Assembly: GCA_001692895.1 (NCBI GenBank)
Contig: KV748176.1
Span: 2,728,001 to 2,792,000, forward strand
From: Cenococcum geophilum 1.58
Lineage: Eukaryota; Ascomycota; Dothideomycetes; Gloniales; Gloniaceae
Direction: 5' to 3'
DNA: 64,000 nucleotides
Shown here piece after piece: positions 44,771 to 53,653 of the stretch. Every line of letters begins with the position of its first letter. Position 1 is the first letter of the stretch. The notes under the pieces were generated by a model. The model was not told where the DNA came from. It did not search any database and saw only the letters and a program-made list of their open reading frames with translations. The position numbers and the translations under genes are program-made.

Positions 44771-45269
44771 GGTAAGGGCTTAACAGCTATGGAAATAACT
44801 ATACGCTAGGTTATATAAATAGAAATAATAGGCAATAAGCTAGGGGGACGTAGGTACCTTTCTAGCGTTCCCTACCTTTAATACTAAGGGGCTAAGCTAG
44901 CCATCCTAAGCCTTAATGGGCTAGAAGCGGCGTCGCGTAATATTACTAGACTAAATAGGAATATAAGGGTTATAGGGGGCATAAGGGAGAGGATACCTAG
45001 TAGGAAGACCCCTATGGACAGCTATAGTAAGCTTAAGGCCAGGATAATTAAAAATTAGACTTAACGCGGTAAATATAATATACGCAGCTAGCCTATAAAG
45101 GCTATATAGCCGACTAAGAGTTGGGGAAAAACCGGAGATAATAACAGATTTAGATTTAAAAGGGCTAGTAGGAATATAAGATATAAGAATGGAAAGCTCT
45201 ATATAAAATAAGTAGCAACTAGGGAGTAGATATAAGAGATAGAAGTTCTAAATATTCCAGAGAAAGTAG
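44771..45269 (+). other. LINE region between ORF1 knuckles and ORF2 endonuclease
   Basis: There are short open pieces and many stops, including a charged stretch near 45240-45310 (EIEVLNIPEKVEIEEVRNEE). It probably holds the ORF1 C-terminus and the ORF2 start; neither can be fixed. Confidence 0.45.
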
Positions 45270-45647
45270 AAATAGAAGAAGTAAGGAACGAAGAAAAGGC
45301 GAAGGACCCCCGTTGGGGGTCCGCTACCTATCCATTATATAATATAACTGCGGCAATACAAACCACCGTTTTATAAGGCCCCTACTAGACAGTTTAGACC
45401 TAGAGAAATACTATATCCTTACTATATAAGAGCCGTATTATAACACCTATATATAATTAATATACTGCCCCTAAGAATTTTAGCTCCTATATAAACCAAA
45501 AGCAGCTATATACGTGTACTTTATAATTAGTAAGGCCATTAGCCTATCGTTATAGTTACAGCAGGCAGTTAACCTAGATAATGTAGTTATAATAATCTAA
45601 ATATATAGGGGACCGGTATAAATTATTAATATCTATAACCCTAGGGT
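45270..45647 (+). pseudogene. LINE ORF2, endonuclease N-terminal part
   Basis: The + frame reads IIQYNCGNTNHRFIRPLL, then LDLEKYYILTIQEPYYN, and KAISLSL...VVIII-IYRGPV-IINIYNPRV. These are the first blocks of an EEP-type (APE-like) endonuclease, including the Q-E-P metal-site Glu and the N-x-Y-N-P block. The frame runs into the element starting at 45648 and resumes correctly at 48110 if that element and one duplicate are removed. Confidence 0.82.
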
Positions 45648-45742
45648 TATTATTAGGAAATTTTTTTTATGCACGTTGTTGTAAGCGAAAATCGGGTCTG
45701 CAAAACCTGCGTAAGTCGCGATTTGCGGCAATCCGCAGCAAT

Positions 45743-45910
45743 TTGCTATAAACACGCAGCTATTTATAAGTAGCCTATGCAAATTGCTATAAATACGCAG
45801 CTACTTATAAGTAGCCTGTGCGAATTGCTGTAAATTACCGCAAATTGCTATAAATACGCAGCTTCTTATAAGTAGCCTGTGCGAATTGCTGCAAATTACC
45901 GTAAATTGCT
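45743..45910. repeat. 61-bp direct repeats near the left end
   Basis: Two full copies (about 45784-45844 and 45845-45905) and one partial copy from 45743, each with GCTATAAATACGCAGC, then TTATAAGTAGCC and GCGAATTGCTG. They carry the subterminal GCAAATTGC-like motif. Confidence 0.85.
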
Positions 45911-45929
45911 AAAATCGCGACTTAAGCCA

Positions 45930-46862
45930 GCTCTGCACGAAGCTCCGCACGAAGCTCTATACAAAGCTTTACACGAAGCTCTATACGAAGCTTTACACGA
46001 AGCTTTACACGAAGCTTTGCACGAAGCTCTATATAAAGCTTTGTATAAAGCTCTATATAAAGCTCTGCATAAAGCTCTATATAAAGCTCTATACGAAGCT
46101 TTACATAAGGCTCCACACGAGGCTCTATACGAAGCTTTGCGTATAAAGGCTCTATATAAGGCTCTGCACGAAGCTCTATATAAAGCTCTATATAAAGCTC
46201 TACACGAAGCTCTGCACGAAGCTTTATATAAAGCTCTATACAAAGCTTTATATAAAGCTTTATATAAAGCTCTATACGAGGCTCTACATAAGGCTCTATA
46301 TAAAGCTCTGCGTATAAAGGCTCTGCATAAGGCTTTATATAAAGCTCTATACGAAGCTTTACACGAAGCTCTATATAAAGCTCTATATAAAGCTTTGCAT
46401 AAGGCTCTATACAAGGCTCTATATAAAGCTCTATATATAAAAGCTCTGCATAAGGCTCTATATAAAGCTCTGTATAAAACTCTGCATAAAGCTTTATATA
46501 AAGCTCTATATAAAGCTCTATACAAAGCTTTACACGAGGCTCTACACGAGGCTCTATATAAAGCTCTATATATAAAGGCTCTGCATAAGGCTCTATATAA
46601 AGCTCTATACAAAGCTCTATATAAGGCTCTATACGAAGCTCTATATAAAGCTTTATATAAGGCTCTACGGGCTCTATATAAAGCTCTGCGTATTAAGGCT
46701 CTATATAAGGCTCTATACAAAGCTCTATATAAAGCTCTATACGAAGCTCTATATAAAGCTCTATATAAAGCTTTACACGAAGCTCTATATATAGAGGCTC
46801 TGCACAAGGCTCTGCGCGAAGCTCTGCGTACGAAGGCTCTATACGAAGCTCTATATAAAGCC
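45930..46862. repeat. 12-bp minisatellite array (about 78 units)
   Basis: Units vary around GCTCTGCACGAA, with common forms GCTCTATATAAA, GCTTTACACGAA and GCTCTGCATAAG. The variation is almost all C/T and G/A. Because 12 is a multiple of three and the unit contains no stop in several frames, long open frames arise on both strands (45879-46937 forward as Ala-Leu-Tyr/His-Lys/Glu repeats; 45896-46807 reverse). I do not call them genes. A few units are 6 to 9 bp or 15 bp. Confidence 0.92.
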
Positions 46863-47025
46863 TTTATATATGCGCGCGATATACTACTATTGGGTCCCCG
46901 CTATATTCCTAATAGCCTCTATATATATCTCTACTAAGTATACCCCTATATATACCTAGGTAGCCACCTTATTTTTTACCCTTTCTTATATTCTCCCTAC
47001 CTAGGAAGACACTAGAATAACAGCT
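46863..47025. other. Unique sequence between the 12-bp and 20-bp arrays
   Basis: It contains TATATATATCTCTAC-type runs and no gene. The forward repeat frame ends here at 46937. Confidence 0.5.
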
Positions 47026-47520
47026 AGTAGACGACCGTCGCCGGAGCTAGACAACCGTCGTCAGAGCTAGACGACCGTCGCCGGAGCCAGATGACCATCG
47101 CCAGAGCTGGACGACCGTCGTCAGAGCTAGACGACCGTCGCCGGAGCCAGATGACCGTCGCCAGAGCTAGACGACCGTCGTCAGAGCTAGACGACCGTCG
47201 CCAGAGCTAGACAACCGTCGCCGGAGCCAGATAACCGTCGCCAGAGCTGGACGACCGTCGTCAGAGCTGGACGACCGTCGCCGGAGCCAGATAACCGTCG
47301 CCAGAGCTAGACGACCGTCGTCAGAGCTAGACGACCGTCGTTAGAGCTGGACGACCGTCGCCGGAGCTAGATAACCGTCGCCAGAGCTAGACGACCGTTA
47401 GAGCCAGATGACCGTTAGAGCCAGACAACTATCGCCAGAGCTAGACGACCGTCGTCAGAGCCAGACAACCGTCGCCGGAGCCAGATAACCGTCGTCATCG
47501 CCATATAACCGTCGCTAGAG
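47026..47520. repeat. 20-bp minisatellite array (about 25 units), GC-rich
   Basis: Units are close to GAGCTAGACGACCGTCGCCG, with alternates CCAGATGACC and TCGTCAGAG. Internal differences are nearly all transitions. Two shortened units lie near 47395-47430. GACGACCGTCG gives each unit a short near-palindrome. Confidence 0.92.
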
Positions 47521-47589
47521 CCACACGACAACCGTTTAAACGACTAGCTAGCGAACATAATAAACAATTTAATCGATCAATTAAATCAA

Positions 47590-47740
47590 GGTGACATAGA
47601 CAGGTAGGCATAAATAGGTAAGCATAGATGGGTAGGTATAGATAGATAGATAGATAGACAGACAGACAAACAGGTAGGTAGGTAGGTAGGTAGGTAGGCA
47701 GGTAGGCAGGTAGGCAGGCAGGCAGGTAGGTAGGTAAGTA
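47590..47740. repeat. Tetranucleotide array (GGTA/GGCA with GATA and GACA)
   Basis: GATAGATA and CAGACAGA units grade into GGTAGGTA and GGCAGGTA. The reverse frame across 47581-47784 is a by-product. Confidence 0.92.
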
Positions 47741-47934
47741 GATAATTTAGAGCCTCTGTAAGAGGCTTCCCCCTTAACGCCCAAAGTAGATAGCTCTACA
47801 TTTTATATAGTTATAATATAAATATATTTAAAAGTATATTATAGAAATCTATAGGAATATATAATAATTTGGTTATTATGTAATATAATTATAATTTATA
47901 TAGTTACAATTTGTATAGTTTGCGCGCTATTTAT

Positions 47935-48090
47935 TTATAAGGTAGCGTTTTACCGCAATTTGCTATTAGGTGCTGCGATTTTATTATAAAACGTGCGTTT
48001 TACGCAAATTGCTATTAACTATATACGTCTGCCGCGATTGTATAGTTTACGGCAATTTGCGGCAAACCGCAACAACGACCCTAAAAAAAA
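47935..48090. repeat. Right subterminal repeat region of the minisatellite element
   Basis: Motifs CGCAATTTGCT, CGCAAATTGCT and CGGCAATTTGCGG recur at about 47953, 48003 and 48050, mirroring those at 45725-45910. Spacing of 45-50 bp resembles transposase-binding arrays of DNA transposons (inference). Confidence 0.7.
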
Positions 48091-48109
48091 ATTTCCTGAT
48101 AATAGGGGT

Positions 48110-51100
48110 ACTATAAATAGAGAATATTATATTGGTAATAAGCTTACTAGAAAATAAAGGCACGGAATCTATCCTATTAGGAGATATAAACCTCTACCAC
48201 CCGCGGTAGGGGGGTATTCACGTTACCGCTAAATAATAGGTAGAGTACCTACTAAAAGCTATAGACATCTGGGGTCTTAAGCTAGCTACCCCCTTAGGAG
48301 CAATTATATGGCAATAAGGCACCGCTAAAAGTATAATTAACCTCACATTAATGGACGAAGGCCTATACTAGAGACTTAAAAGGTATACCCCCAAAGAAGA
48401 ATAGGCACTCGCCCTAGACTATATCCCTATCTAGATATAGCTAGATTAAGATATTAAGGCATAACTAAATAGTAAAAGATACGTAATAAGGAAGCTTAAG
48501 ATAGATAGTTTTCTTATTATAGTTAAATAATATCTTTAAAACCTAGAAGAAATCCATCTAATACTAATCAAGTAAGGCTTACTAGCTACCCCCAAGGAAA
48601 TTAACCAAAGACTAGAAAGGATTTAGGCTATAATTAAAAACGGGCTAAAAGAGCACTGCCCAGTCTTAAAACCAGGCCCCTATACGCGATATATATAGTC
48701 TATATAATGCGCGGTTTTTATTACTAGCTAATAATAAGTAAGAAGGAAATATATAAGTAGCTATAACCCTAAAGACGAGAGACAATATAAAGATATAAGA
48801 AACCAGTTAAAGAATACCCTAAAGAAAAAAGCAAGGAATAACTGGAGATAGTTTATAAACGAGTATACTTTTAACCTAAGTCTCCCCTATAATAAGGGCC
48901 TTTAAGCCATAGCAAAATAGGTAAAGAAAAAGGTAGGACGCCTAGTAGAAGATTTATACCTACTGCCCTTATAAAGAGCAGGGGAAATATAGGTCACTAA
49001 TAATAACGATAAGAAGGTAAAGATCCTAATAAAAAGGTTCTTCCCCTAACCGGCACTAGTAGACCTTAGTAATATTACTAGTAAAGCACTAGTAACTCGC
49101 CTATAGGTTAACAGCGATATAATAATAGAAGAAATAGCCAGAACTATTAGCCGCCTTTTAAATAATATAGCACTAGGACTAAATGGAATCCTAAATAAGG
49201 CCCTAAAGACTTATGGCCTGCTTATAGCACCTTAGCTTGCAGATATAGCTAGAGTATACTTTATAATAGGCTACTACCCACGACTTAGAAGAGCTATAAC
49301 GACGGTTATTCTACGAAAAAAAGGTAAAGTAGACTACTTAACCCCAGAAAGCTACCGCCCTATTGCCTTAAAAAACACCCTTAGTAAGATCTTAGAAAGG
49401 GTAATAGTAGACTATATAGCAGACACGGTTAAGGAATACGCCCTACTACCACAAAGCTAAATAGGGGCAAGAAAGAACCGCTTAACTCTATTAGCACTTA
49501 CGCTACTTACTACCACTATTAAATCTGCATGGGCGATGTGAAGGGACTTTATAGTATTAATGCTTAGCCTAAATATTAGTGGCGCCTATAACAACGTACC
49601 CTATAAACGCCCCCTATATATCCTTAGGGCAAAGGGCTTCCTAGAATAGATTATATAATTTGTTTAAGGGTTTATAGGCCAAAAAGAAATATTACTGGTC
49701 TTTAGCGGATACTAGAGCCCCCCTATTATAGTTATAATAGGAATACTATAAAGATTACCTCTCTTGCCTATACTCTTTCTCTTCTTTATAAGCAACCTAC
49801 CCGATACCTTTAAGGAAGGGGCGATTTAGGGAATAGGCTTTATTAATAATATAAACCTAATTATATACGGGTTAATAGCCGCAGAGAATCGCAGAACACT
49901 AGAAAAAGCCTATAATACCTATATAGAATAGGTAAGACGACACAGAGTCTAATTCTTACTAGAGAAATACCAGCTAATCTACTTTATAAGAAAACGCAAC
50001 TAATCTATAAACCTCTAGCATATAATTTATATCTAAGGCTTTAGGGGTTAACCAGTTTAAGGCTTAAGGGTGCTAGGAGTATAGGTAGACAGTAAGCTCT
50101 GGTGGAGCGTATATACGGCGCAAGCGGCCTATAAAGGCTAAGCACAGTTTATCGCTCTATCTAGGATTATTAATTCCATATAGGGTCTATACTTCTAGAG
50201 GTCACACCTACTATATATAGTAGTTATTCAGCTAACCATAATATATAGATCTAGTATTTGGGCCATTAGAGAAACTAAAAAGGGCCCCCCTAAATTACTC
50301 CTTAAACCACTTTAAAAGGTCCAGACAGCCTGCCTTTAGAGTATTATAGGCGGGTATAAGCGAACGGCCATAGTACTACTTGAGAAGGAATCTAATATTC
50401 CCCCCCTATAGTTATATATTAAAGCCGCTACAATATAAAGGACGTAAAATAAACACAACTCTAATATTATAAAGTATATTAAGACACACCTAAGTAAACT
50501 ATAGAGGGACCCTAGGGTGCCCTATAGGAGAATAAACCAATAACCCTAAAGTAGGGAAGAGATATTAGAGAAACAGGTAAAGAAAGCAGAAGAAGAATAG
50601 TGCCGCTTTAGGGCCCAGGCCTATATAAAAAAGAAAGGGAGACATATAAGAGGTTAGTAAAGATAATAGTAAGACAAAAAAAGAAGCTAAAGTAAAATAC
50701 GCAAGAACGCCAGGAAACCATCTACTATAATATAATACTAGTTGGACCAACGCTAGAGAGGCGAATAGGAGTTAAAGGTATAGAGGCTAACTTAGGCAAG
50801 ACAAACCCAAGCCATAGCATAGTTAACGCCATAGGGGGTAAATACCTAAGGCTCTAAGAAGGCCTAATAAAGGCAGAAAACATAATAGCAATACTCTTAA
50901 GAATAGGAATAATAGGACTAAAAGATTAGCTTTACTGGGTAGGTATCCTAATAGGTAGCCTAAGATGCAAATATAGCTGACTAAGACAGACACTAAAACA
51001 CATAATACTGCTATGCCCCCTACGCACCAATTAAGAAACAATACTCTTAGCAGCTAGCATAGAGAACTATAATACACTACTCTTAACATAAAAAGGCCTT

Positions 51101-51230
51101 AAGGCGGTTACCCAGTGGCTTATTAGTTAAAATATACTAAATTAGTTCCGGGTTACAAGGGAAATAGTAATAAAAGGTAAGGGGGCAAGCAGCAGGTGCC
51201 CCCTGGTAACTCTATAGTAGTAGAGTAATA
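48110..51230 (+). pseudogene. LINE ORF2, endonuclease C-terminus, RT and C-terminal knuckle
   Basis: The endonuclease end is ESILLGDINLYHPR-GG near 48155-48215 (G-D-x-N-x-H-H-P). RT begins with NNIALGLNGILNKALK at about 49160-49215, then TVILRKKGKVDYL-PESYRPIALKNTLSKILERVI, QIGARKNR, LSLNISGAYNNV at about 49560 (block A), IGIL-RLPLLPILFLFF at about 49735-49780 (block B) and GFINNINLIIYG at about 49840, where FxDD has become FINN. A cysteine/histidine module (RCKYS-LRQTLKHIILLCP) lies near 50965-51015, typical for the ORF2 C-terminus. RIP stops occur throughout. Confidence 0.88.
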
Positions 51231-51485
51231 GTTTATAATACTAGCGCGTCCATAGGCTTATTACGGCAGTAGTAGTTCCTAAGGAGGTTAAACAGTAAGA
51301 TAGTAGAGCACTATAGGCAACTCACAGGCGCTAAGTAGGCGAGTCCTAAAAGGCGGGGAGATAAATCACGGGGTTTTCTCATTTTTCTTAAATAGAGTTT
51401 TCTCCCTATATATAAATAAGGAATAGTCCGCGTAGGCCCAATAGGGATCTAAATCGGACATTAAGCAATGAATTATTATTAATAA
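51231..51485 (+). other. LINE 3' UTR
   Basis: GTAGTTCCTAAGGAGGTTAA at about 51270, GGGGTTTTCTC, then GTCCGCGTAGGC and GAATTATTATTAAT match the 3' end of the 22006-23014 insertion, defining the shared 3' end of this LINE family. Confidence 0.7.
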
Positions 51486-52708
51486 AGGGAACTAGACTAG
51501 TAGCTAATATATATATATAGAGGGATAATAGTATACTATAAGAAACAAAAGAATATTTAATTAAAAGTTTTGCGTTTTATTATAATAACGCATACTAAAT
51601 TTATAAAGATACTAAGTATAGCGTAGGCTATTAGCCGCAAGAGCTAAAGTTAAGAAGACTTAAAGGAACTAGAGAGTTAGATAAAGAATAAAATTAACTC
51701 TATAAGCTAGATTAAAATATTATAGAAATATAGAAATAAAGATTAGTAACAATAATAATAGAGTTAAAGTACTTATTAATTAATAGTAATAAGGGAAAAA
51801 AAGAGACTAACTAGGGGTACCTAAACCTTAATAATGTAAAAGAAGTAGAGACTAAGACCATTATAGAGTAAGGCTTAGTAACGGGTATTATAACACTATT
51901 AGATACGGCATCTATCGCTTTATAAGTCGGAAAAAGTAATATCTAAAAATAATTAAGCAAGTAGATAACTGCTAGTACTAGCTTACTACTTAATAAAGGT
52001 AAAAGGCTATAGGCTTAAGATTCTTAAGATAAGATAAGAGAAATCTAAGATTCTAAGGATAGGATAAGGACAGCTTAAGGACCTATAACGGACAATAACT
52101 AATAGGAAAGAGTAGTAGATTAGTTTAAAGATATACAAATAAGTATAGGACGAAGTTTCCTAAAGGCATAAGATTCTTAAGACAAGATAAGTAAGATTTA
52201 AGACTCTTAAGATAAGATAAGAATACCCTAAAAGCCTAATTAGACTAAGGCAGAAGTATAACTTAAGAAAGAAGTAAGCTTAGGATTAAGGATTCTAGGG
52301 AACTAAGAATTTGGAGAATAAATAAGGTCTGCTATAATTCTAGGTAAACGTAGTGTTTAGCCTAAAGATCGAAAAGTTAATACCACGATTAAGAAGTATA
52401 AAGACTTTAAGAATCTATTAGCTAAACGCAAGCTAGGATAAAGCTTATAAGAATTTAAAGAAAGAATCTTTATATAGTAAAAGTAGAACTAAAAGCTAAG
52501 AGGGCTAGGTTATCTAAGAGATAGGGAACCTATAAGAAAAATTACTAATAGGCTAAGAGTAGGTATACTAAGAGCTAAATAGCTTACTGAACTAGAATAA
52601 GAGAAAGATTTTAAAATCTTTACTAGATTTAAGGAACGATATATAAAAGGTTGCAACAATATAGTAATAAAAAGATATTTCCTTATAGATAAATTATATA
52701 TGCTTATA
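51486..52708 (+). pseudogene. C-type chromovirus fragment C3 (gag to early pol), forward
   Basis: It is the reverse complement of C1 sequence from about 36780 down to about 35440, so a forward copy of the same family. It starts exactly where the LINE ends and stops at an LTR-like sequence. It contains the repeated AGATTCTTAAGATAAGATAAG region of the gag-pro linker. Both ends are truncated. Confidence 0.75.
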
Positions 52709-52942
52709 TGTTATAGGACACCCCTATAATACCTTACACACATTTACCTGTTTCTACTAATTTAGTAATTAGAGACTAACTATAAAATAACAATCTAACG
52801 GTAATCTAATAGCAATCTACGGCAATCTGCTATATTCTGCTATATTCTGCTAAGTCTACTAAATTCTACCAAGTTCTGCCAGAACCACTTCCTAAATCCT
52901 ATTCTACCCCGTATACGTATTAACTAAGCAACTAAGTTAATA
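52709..52942 (+). repeat. LTR-like sequence of a further Gypsy element (J)
   Basis: TGTTATAGGACACC...AAGTTAATA, 234 bp, with repeated TTCTGC/TTCTAC words like other LTRs here. No paired LTR and no clean duplication are visible, so this is tentative. A gag remnant in the same orientation appears at 61507. Confidence 0.3.
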
Positions 52943-53229
52943 ATATATACCCTTTCTTCCCGTTTTCTTACCTTCTTTCCTTATATAATGTCTTAACTTT
53001 ATTATATAGTCTATATACGTAGCTTAATAATATCTACTTATTATATATTATCGTCGCTTATACTTACTCTATAATACTACATTGCGTTAAACCTATACTA
53101 CCTCGCCCCGCCTAATATACTAAATAACCTAAAAGCCCCTATATCTGTAACTAACTTATACAATATATTTATTAAATAAATAAAGGGCCTGCAATAGGCC
53201 TTTATAAATACCCTTGCTTAATAAGAGGC
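52943..53229 (+). other. Leader-like sequence left of C2
   Basis: There is no gene in it. It continues at 61507 when C2 is removed, so it may be the leader between the LTR-like sequence and the gag of element J. GGGCCTGCAATAGGCC at about 53187 forms a small hairpin. Confidence 0.35.
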
Positions 53230-53234
53230 TTAAC

Positions 53235-53653
53235 TATAACGGAACCTTATAGTAGGAACTACGGTGGATTCGTCAATGGGCCGGGTGTGTAGGTAATGCA
53301 GGAAGTTAACAACATAATAATAACTGGTAGAGTAGTTGCCTAATGGATTAACTCTAATTATATTCTAAGAATTACTATAAGGAAGGAACTATCTAGGTAG
53401 GGACTAAGGGTCCTTAAATATATAACCGTACTTTTATAAAATCCTTCTTATACGTAATATATGTGTTATACGTGTTATACATATATCCCGTTTATATACT
53501 GCGTATACTGCGTATAACCTTATATAACTCGCTTACTATTCCTTATTATATAGTTCTACCGGCTCTATACTAAACTATACTTTTATTAACTAACTAGCTT
53601 CTTCTAACTCCTCTTTAAGTAGTTATAATATTATACTTAAAGCGTCCGAAATA
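53235..53653 (-). repeat. 3' LTR of C2
   Basis: TATAACGGAACC...CGTCCGAAATA, 419 bp; next to it at 53654-53675 is a pyrimidine tract, the complement of the polypurine tract. Confidence 0.93.

Larger units (their letters stand above)
45648..48104. mobile_element. TIR-bounded element carrying minisatellite arrays (2457 bp), superfamily unknown
   Basis: The left end TATTATTAGGAAATTTTTTT is matched on the opposite strand of the right end by TATTATCAGGAAATTTTTTT; similarity continues to CGTTGTTG, about 34 positions in all. Subterminal regions at both ends repeat GCAATTTGC/GCAAATTGC motifs and A/T stretches. The core contains a 61-bp repeat, a 12-bp array, a 20-bp array and a 4-bp array. No transposase can be read, so it would be non-autonomous. 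The insertion lies inside the LINE endonuclease with a short duplication. It is not a LINE part and not LTR-bounded. Confidence 0.7.
45643..48109. repeat. Target-site duplication (AGGGT / GGGGT) of the minisatellite element
   Basis: AGGGT at 45643-45647 and GGGGT at 48105-48109, four identical bases plus one A/G difference. Removing the insert and one copy joins NIYNPRV to LQIENTILVISLLENKG in frame, as expected for an uninterrupted endonuclease. Confidence 0.7.
23850..51485 (+). mobile_element. Tad-like LINE, full length apart from nested insertions
   Basis: The 5' UTR starts near 23850. ORF1 is at 24060-24662 plus 44297-44770, and ORF2 at about 45270-45647 plus 48110-51230. The 3' UTR runs to about 51485 and matches the 3' end at 22750-23014. 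Removing chromovirus C1 (24668-44291) and the minisatellite element (45648-48104) leaves an element of about 5.5 kb with the usual order ORF1, EEP endonuclease, RT, C-terminal CCHC. No certain target duplication is seen. It lacks a poly(A) tail. All frames carry RIP stops. Confidence 0.85.

Noticed and set aside
45922..46116. 64-residue reverse frame in the 12-bp array
   Set aside because: A third frame through the same repeat; no independent evidence.
45896..46807. 303-residue reverse open frame (Arg-Ala-Leu-Tyr repeats)
   Set aside because: It is the antisense of the same 12-bp array; open only because the unit lacks stops in that frame.
47026..47520. Possible CRISPR array
   Set aside because: The 20-bp units follow each other without unique spacers; this is a minisatellite, and the genome is eukaryotic.
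47581..47784. 67-residue reverse frame (Leu-Pro-Thr-Tyr repeats)
   Set aside because: Runs through the tetranucleotide array; composition is that of the repeat.
50565..51041. Two reverse frames of 61 and 72 residues rich in Leu and Phe
   Set aside because: Antisense to the LINE ORF2 C-terminus, where RIP depletes purine-strand stops.
51486..52708. Independent host gene with repeated AAGATTCTTAAGATAAG motifs
   Set aside because: It is the reverse complement of the C1 and C2 gag-pol region.
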